Positions 62,725 through 64,000 of a DNA stretch of 64,000 nucleotides are shown one piece after another (the first letter of the stretch is position 1; each line of letters starts with the position of its first letter). Both the position numbers and the translations under genes were made by a program. The notes beneath the pieces are model-generated. The model was not told where the DNA came from. It saw only the letters and a program-made list of their open reading frames with translations, and did not search any database. This DNA is from Salimicrobium flavidum (GTDB lineage Bacteria; Bacillota; Bacilli; Bacillales; Halobacillaceae), in assembly GCF_900156645.1 (NCBI RefSeq), contig NZ_FTOC01000002.1, positions 248,001-312,000 on the forward strand, written 5' to 3'.

Positions 62725-62835
62725 TTATCGTAAAAAATTTCAGTTTGTCGTAAATTATTTTGATTTATCGTAAAAAAGATACCAGTTATCGCAAAAAATC
62801 CATGTTTATCGTAAAAAACACTGCATTTATCGTAA
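62725..62835 (+). repeat. Phased nonamer array 4 (TTATCGTAA, 6 units)
   Basis: TTATCGTAA (variants TTGTCGTAA, TTATCGCAA) starts at 62725, 62745, 62765, 62786, 62806 and 62827, spacing 20, 20, 21, 20 and 21 nt. It begins 42 nt after the last unit of array 3, so both arrays share one phase. It ends 39 nt before the meaB start. The rest of the 572-bp gap holds the family B repeats. Confidence 0.9.
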
Positions 62836-62873
62836 ATTCACAGCAGAATCAACTCTACAGAAAGGAGGATTCG

Positions 62874-63824
62874 ATGCACCCGCTCGCAGAACGGATTCAT
62901 AACGGAGACCGACGCGCCCTCGCAAGAGCCATCACTCTCGCGGAAAGGGAGGACGAAGAAAAACTCACATTGATGAGTGACATATTTTCGATAAAAAAAC
63001 AGGCCCACTATATCGGCATTACCGGCTCCCCCGGCTCAGGCAAGAGTACGCTCATCAACGAGCTGCTTCATCTCCTGCGGGAGCAGGACTTGAGTGTAGC
63101 GGTCATTGCCATCGATCCGACCAGTCCGTTCAGCGGCGGTTCGATTCTCGGTGACAGGACGAGGATGCAGAAGCATTTCATCGATCCTTCGATTTTCATC
63201 AGAAGCATGGCGACCCGCGGAAGTCTCGGGGGCTTGGCCAGGGCTACGAAAGACGCGATACGCATGTGTGATGCCGCCGGATTCGACGTCGTCATCGTGG
63301 AAACGGTCGGAGTGGGTCAGTCGGAGCTGGATGTGATGAAAGTCGTGGATACGACCGGACTGGTCCTTACACCGAACAGCGGAGACATTCTGCAGATATT
63401 CAAAGCGGGCATCATGGAAATCGCCGACGTGTTCGTCATCAACAAGGCGGACCTCCCGGATGTGGAGAAGCTGAAGATCACACTCGAAGACTACATGATG
63501 ATCGCGGATCCTGAGGGCTGGTACCCGCCGATCGTCAAAACCGTCGCGACGAAAAGAACCGGTCTCTCCGAAATGTGGGAAGAAATGAAACGGCACCGCA
63601 GTTATCTGGAGGAGACCACTTCCGGCCAGGAGAAAAAGCGGATGCAGCGGGAGATGGAAGTATATGAACTGATCCGGGAAGAGATATGGCGCGATGTGAA
63701 GCGTTGGATCGAAACCGGAGAGCGCACGGAAAGTTTGCAGAAAGACGGATATGATCCGTACGCACTTGCCGCACAATGGTTTGATGAATGGAAGCAGGAA
63801 AGGAAGAGTGGCGATGGAGAGTAA
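62874..63824 (+). CDS. meaB: MeaB-type GTPase (methylmalonyl-CoA mutase chaperone)
   Basis: MeaB proteins use GTP to protect and load adenosylcobalamin-dependent acyl-CoA mutases. The 316 residues have Walker A GSPGSGKST at 51-59, DPTSPFSGGSILGDRTRM, the Asp/Glu switch VETVGVGQSE and NKAD. No mutase gene is in the window; it may lie downstream. AAAGGAGG is 6 nt before ATG 62874; a longer frame upstream would translate the nonamer array and is not believable. Its end overlaps the TetR gene by 11 nt. Confidence 0.93.
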   Translation: MHPLAERIHNGDRRALARAITLAEREDEEKLTLMSDIFSIKKQAHYIGITGSPGSGKSTLINELLHLLREQDLSVAVIAIDPTSPFSGGSILGDRTRMQKHFIDPSIFIRSMATRGSLGGLARATKDAIRMCDAAGFDVVIVETVGVGQSELDVMKVVDTTGLVLTPNSGDILQIFKAGIMEIADVFVINKADLPDVEKLKITLEDYMMIADPEGWYPPIVKTVATKRTGLSEMWEEMKRHRSYLEETTSGQEKKRMQREMEVYELIREEIWRDVKRWIETGERTESLQKDGYDPYALAAQWFDEWKQERKSGDGE

Positions 63825-64000
63825 ACAGGTTCCGTCCTCGATTAAAAATAGAGCACTCGTAGAAAAAAGGCGCGAGGAAATGATCCGTGGCGCCGTCACC
63901 CTTTTCCGTGAAAAGGGATTCCATAAAACGACGACGAGAGAAATCGCCAAAGCGAGCGGTTTCAGCATCGGTACGCTGTATGAGTACATCCGCACGAAGG
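63814..64000 (+). CDS. TetR family transcriptional regulator, 5' part
   Basis: The first 62 codons of a TetR-type repressor are present and run off the window. The helix-turn-helix reads MIRGAVTLFREKGFHKTTTREIAKASGFSIGTLYEYIRTK. It is coupled to meaB by an 11-nt overlap. Its place at the end of an acyl-CoA gene run suggests that it responds to an acyl-CoA and controls these genes, which is inference. AGGAAGAG lies just upstream. Confidence 0.88.
   Translation, partial: MESKQVPSSIKNRALVEKRREEMIRGAVTLFREKGFHKTTTREIAKASGFSIGTLYEYIRTK

Noticed and set aside
62580-62835. CRISPR array
   Set aside because: Repeats are 9 nt and spacers only 11-12 nt, far too short, and there are no cas genes.
62760-62873. 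Longer meaB N-terminus starting upstream
   Set aside because: The extra residues only translate the nonamer array; ATG 62874 has a perfect ribosome binding site and matches the family start.

Overview
The window is a stretch of chromosome from a low-to-moderate GC Gram-positive bacterium of the family Bacillaceae, most likely a moderate halophile of the Halobacillus/Salimicrobium/Pontibacillus type. This rests on the gene content and order (hemQ-pta-lipL-ywfO-ywgA and ywiB-argS-ywiE-fadF runs as in Bacillus subtilis; YfmR, YpjP, SE1832, SE1561, YwdI/YwdK families), strong AGGAGG-type ribosome binding sites, yybP-ykoY and FMN riboswitches, CcpA/CodY/LexA-type sites, many sodium- or proton-coupled carriers, and acidic protein tails. 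The genus is inference. No rRNA, tRNA, CRISPR array, phage or plasmid module is visible.

Layout. 1-8.6 kb: 3' end of an alanine/glycine:cation symporter, ABC-F factor YfmR, an M29 aminopeptidase, a small zinc-ribbon-like protein, BrnQ (reverse), a CPA1 cation/proton antiporter, an SE1832 protein (reverse). 8.9-15.3 kb: a DctQMP-type TRAP transporter, an AI-2E/UPF0118 family protein (reverse), a riboswitch-controlled TerC-type Mn exporter, an SE1561 protein, an OsmC peroxiredoxin. 15.5-22.7 kb: alpha-glucosidase (reverse), then an FMN-riboswitch operon ribD-ribE-ribBA-ribH-photolyase. 22.9-27.4 kb: nagP-nagA-nagB-nagR for N-acetylglucosamine, then an unknown small gene. 27.7-36.1 kb: YpjP, a second M29 aminopeptidase, an acyltransferase, a frameshifted LysM-NlpC/P60 hydrolase, YjiH, a YbgA/DUF1722 protein, a frameshifted fructosamine kinase, a GNAT enzyme. 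36.3-45.1 kb: secreted metalloprotease, ABC1/UbiB kinase plus phasin-like protein, chemotaxis receptor, Na+ symporter, YwdI, YwdK. 45.2-55.4 kb: HemQ, Pta, LipL, YwfO, YwgA, an orphan SOS-type YolD, YwiB, ArgS, cardiolipin synthase. 55.5-64 kb: a fatty-acid degradation locus fadF, thl, hbd, two acyl-CoA dehydrogenases, meaB and the start of a TetR regulator.

How the genes work together. Riboflavin made by the rib operon supplies the FAD needed by the photolyase encoded at its end, and by the acyl-CoA dehydrogenases at the right end. The nag cluster imports, deacetylates and deaminates GlcNAc under its own GntR regulator. FadF, thiolase, hydroxyacyl-CoA dehydrogenase and the acyl-CoA dehydrogenases form a beta-oxidation/short-acyl-CoA pathway, with a FadR-like palindrome and a cre site as likely controls.

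The unusual content is intergenic. There are (a) arrays of a nonamer TTATC(TC/GT)AA spaced 20-21 nt apart at three loci, always on the sense strand 3' of a gene; (b) ~120-nt tandem hairpin units with variable stems and a conserved GGTGTTCTTTCC-like loop, often starting right at a stop codon; (c) a ~160-bp MITE-like palindrome with CTCTGTTA ends and 9-bp target duplications, one copy inside the rib operon; and (d) further hairpin repeats. Two genes carry one-base frameshifts in poly-C tracts, and the TRAP receptor appears to start with ATT.
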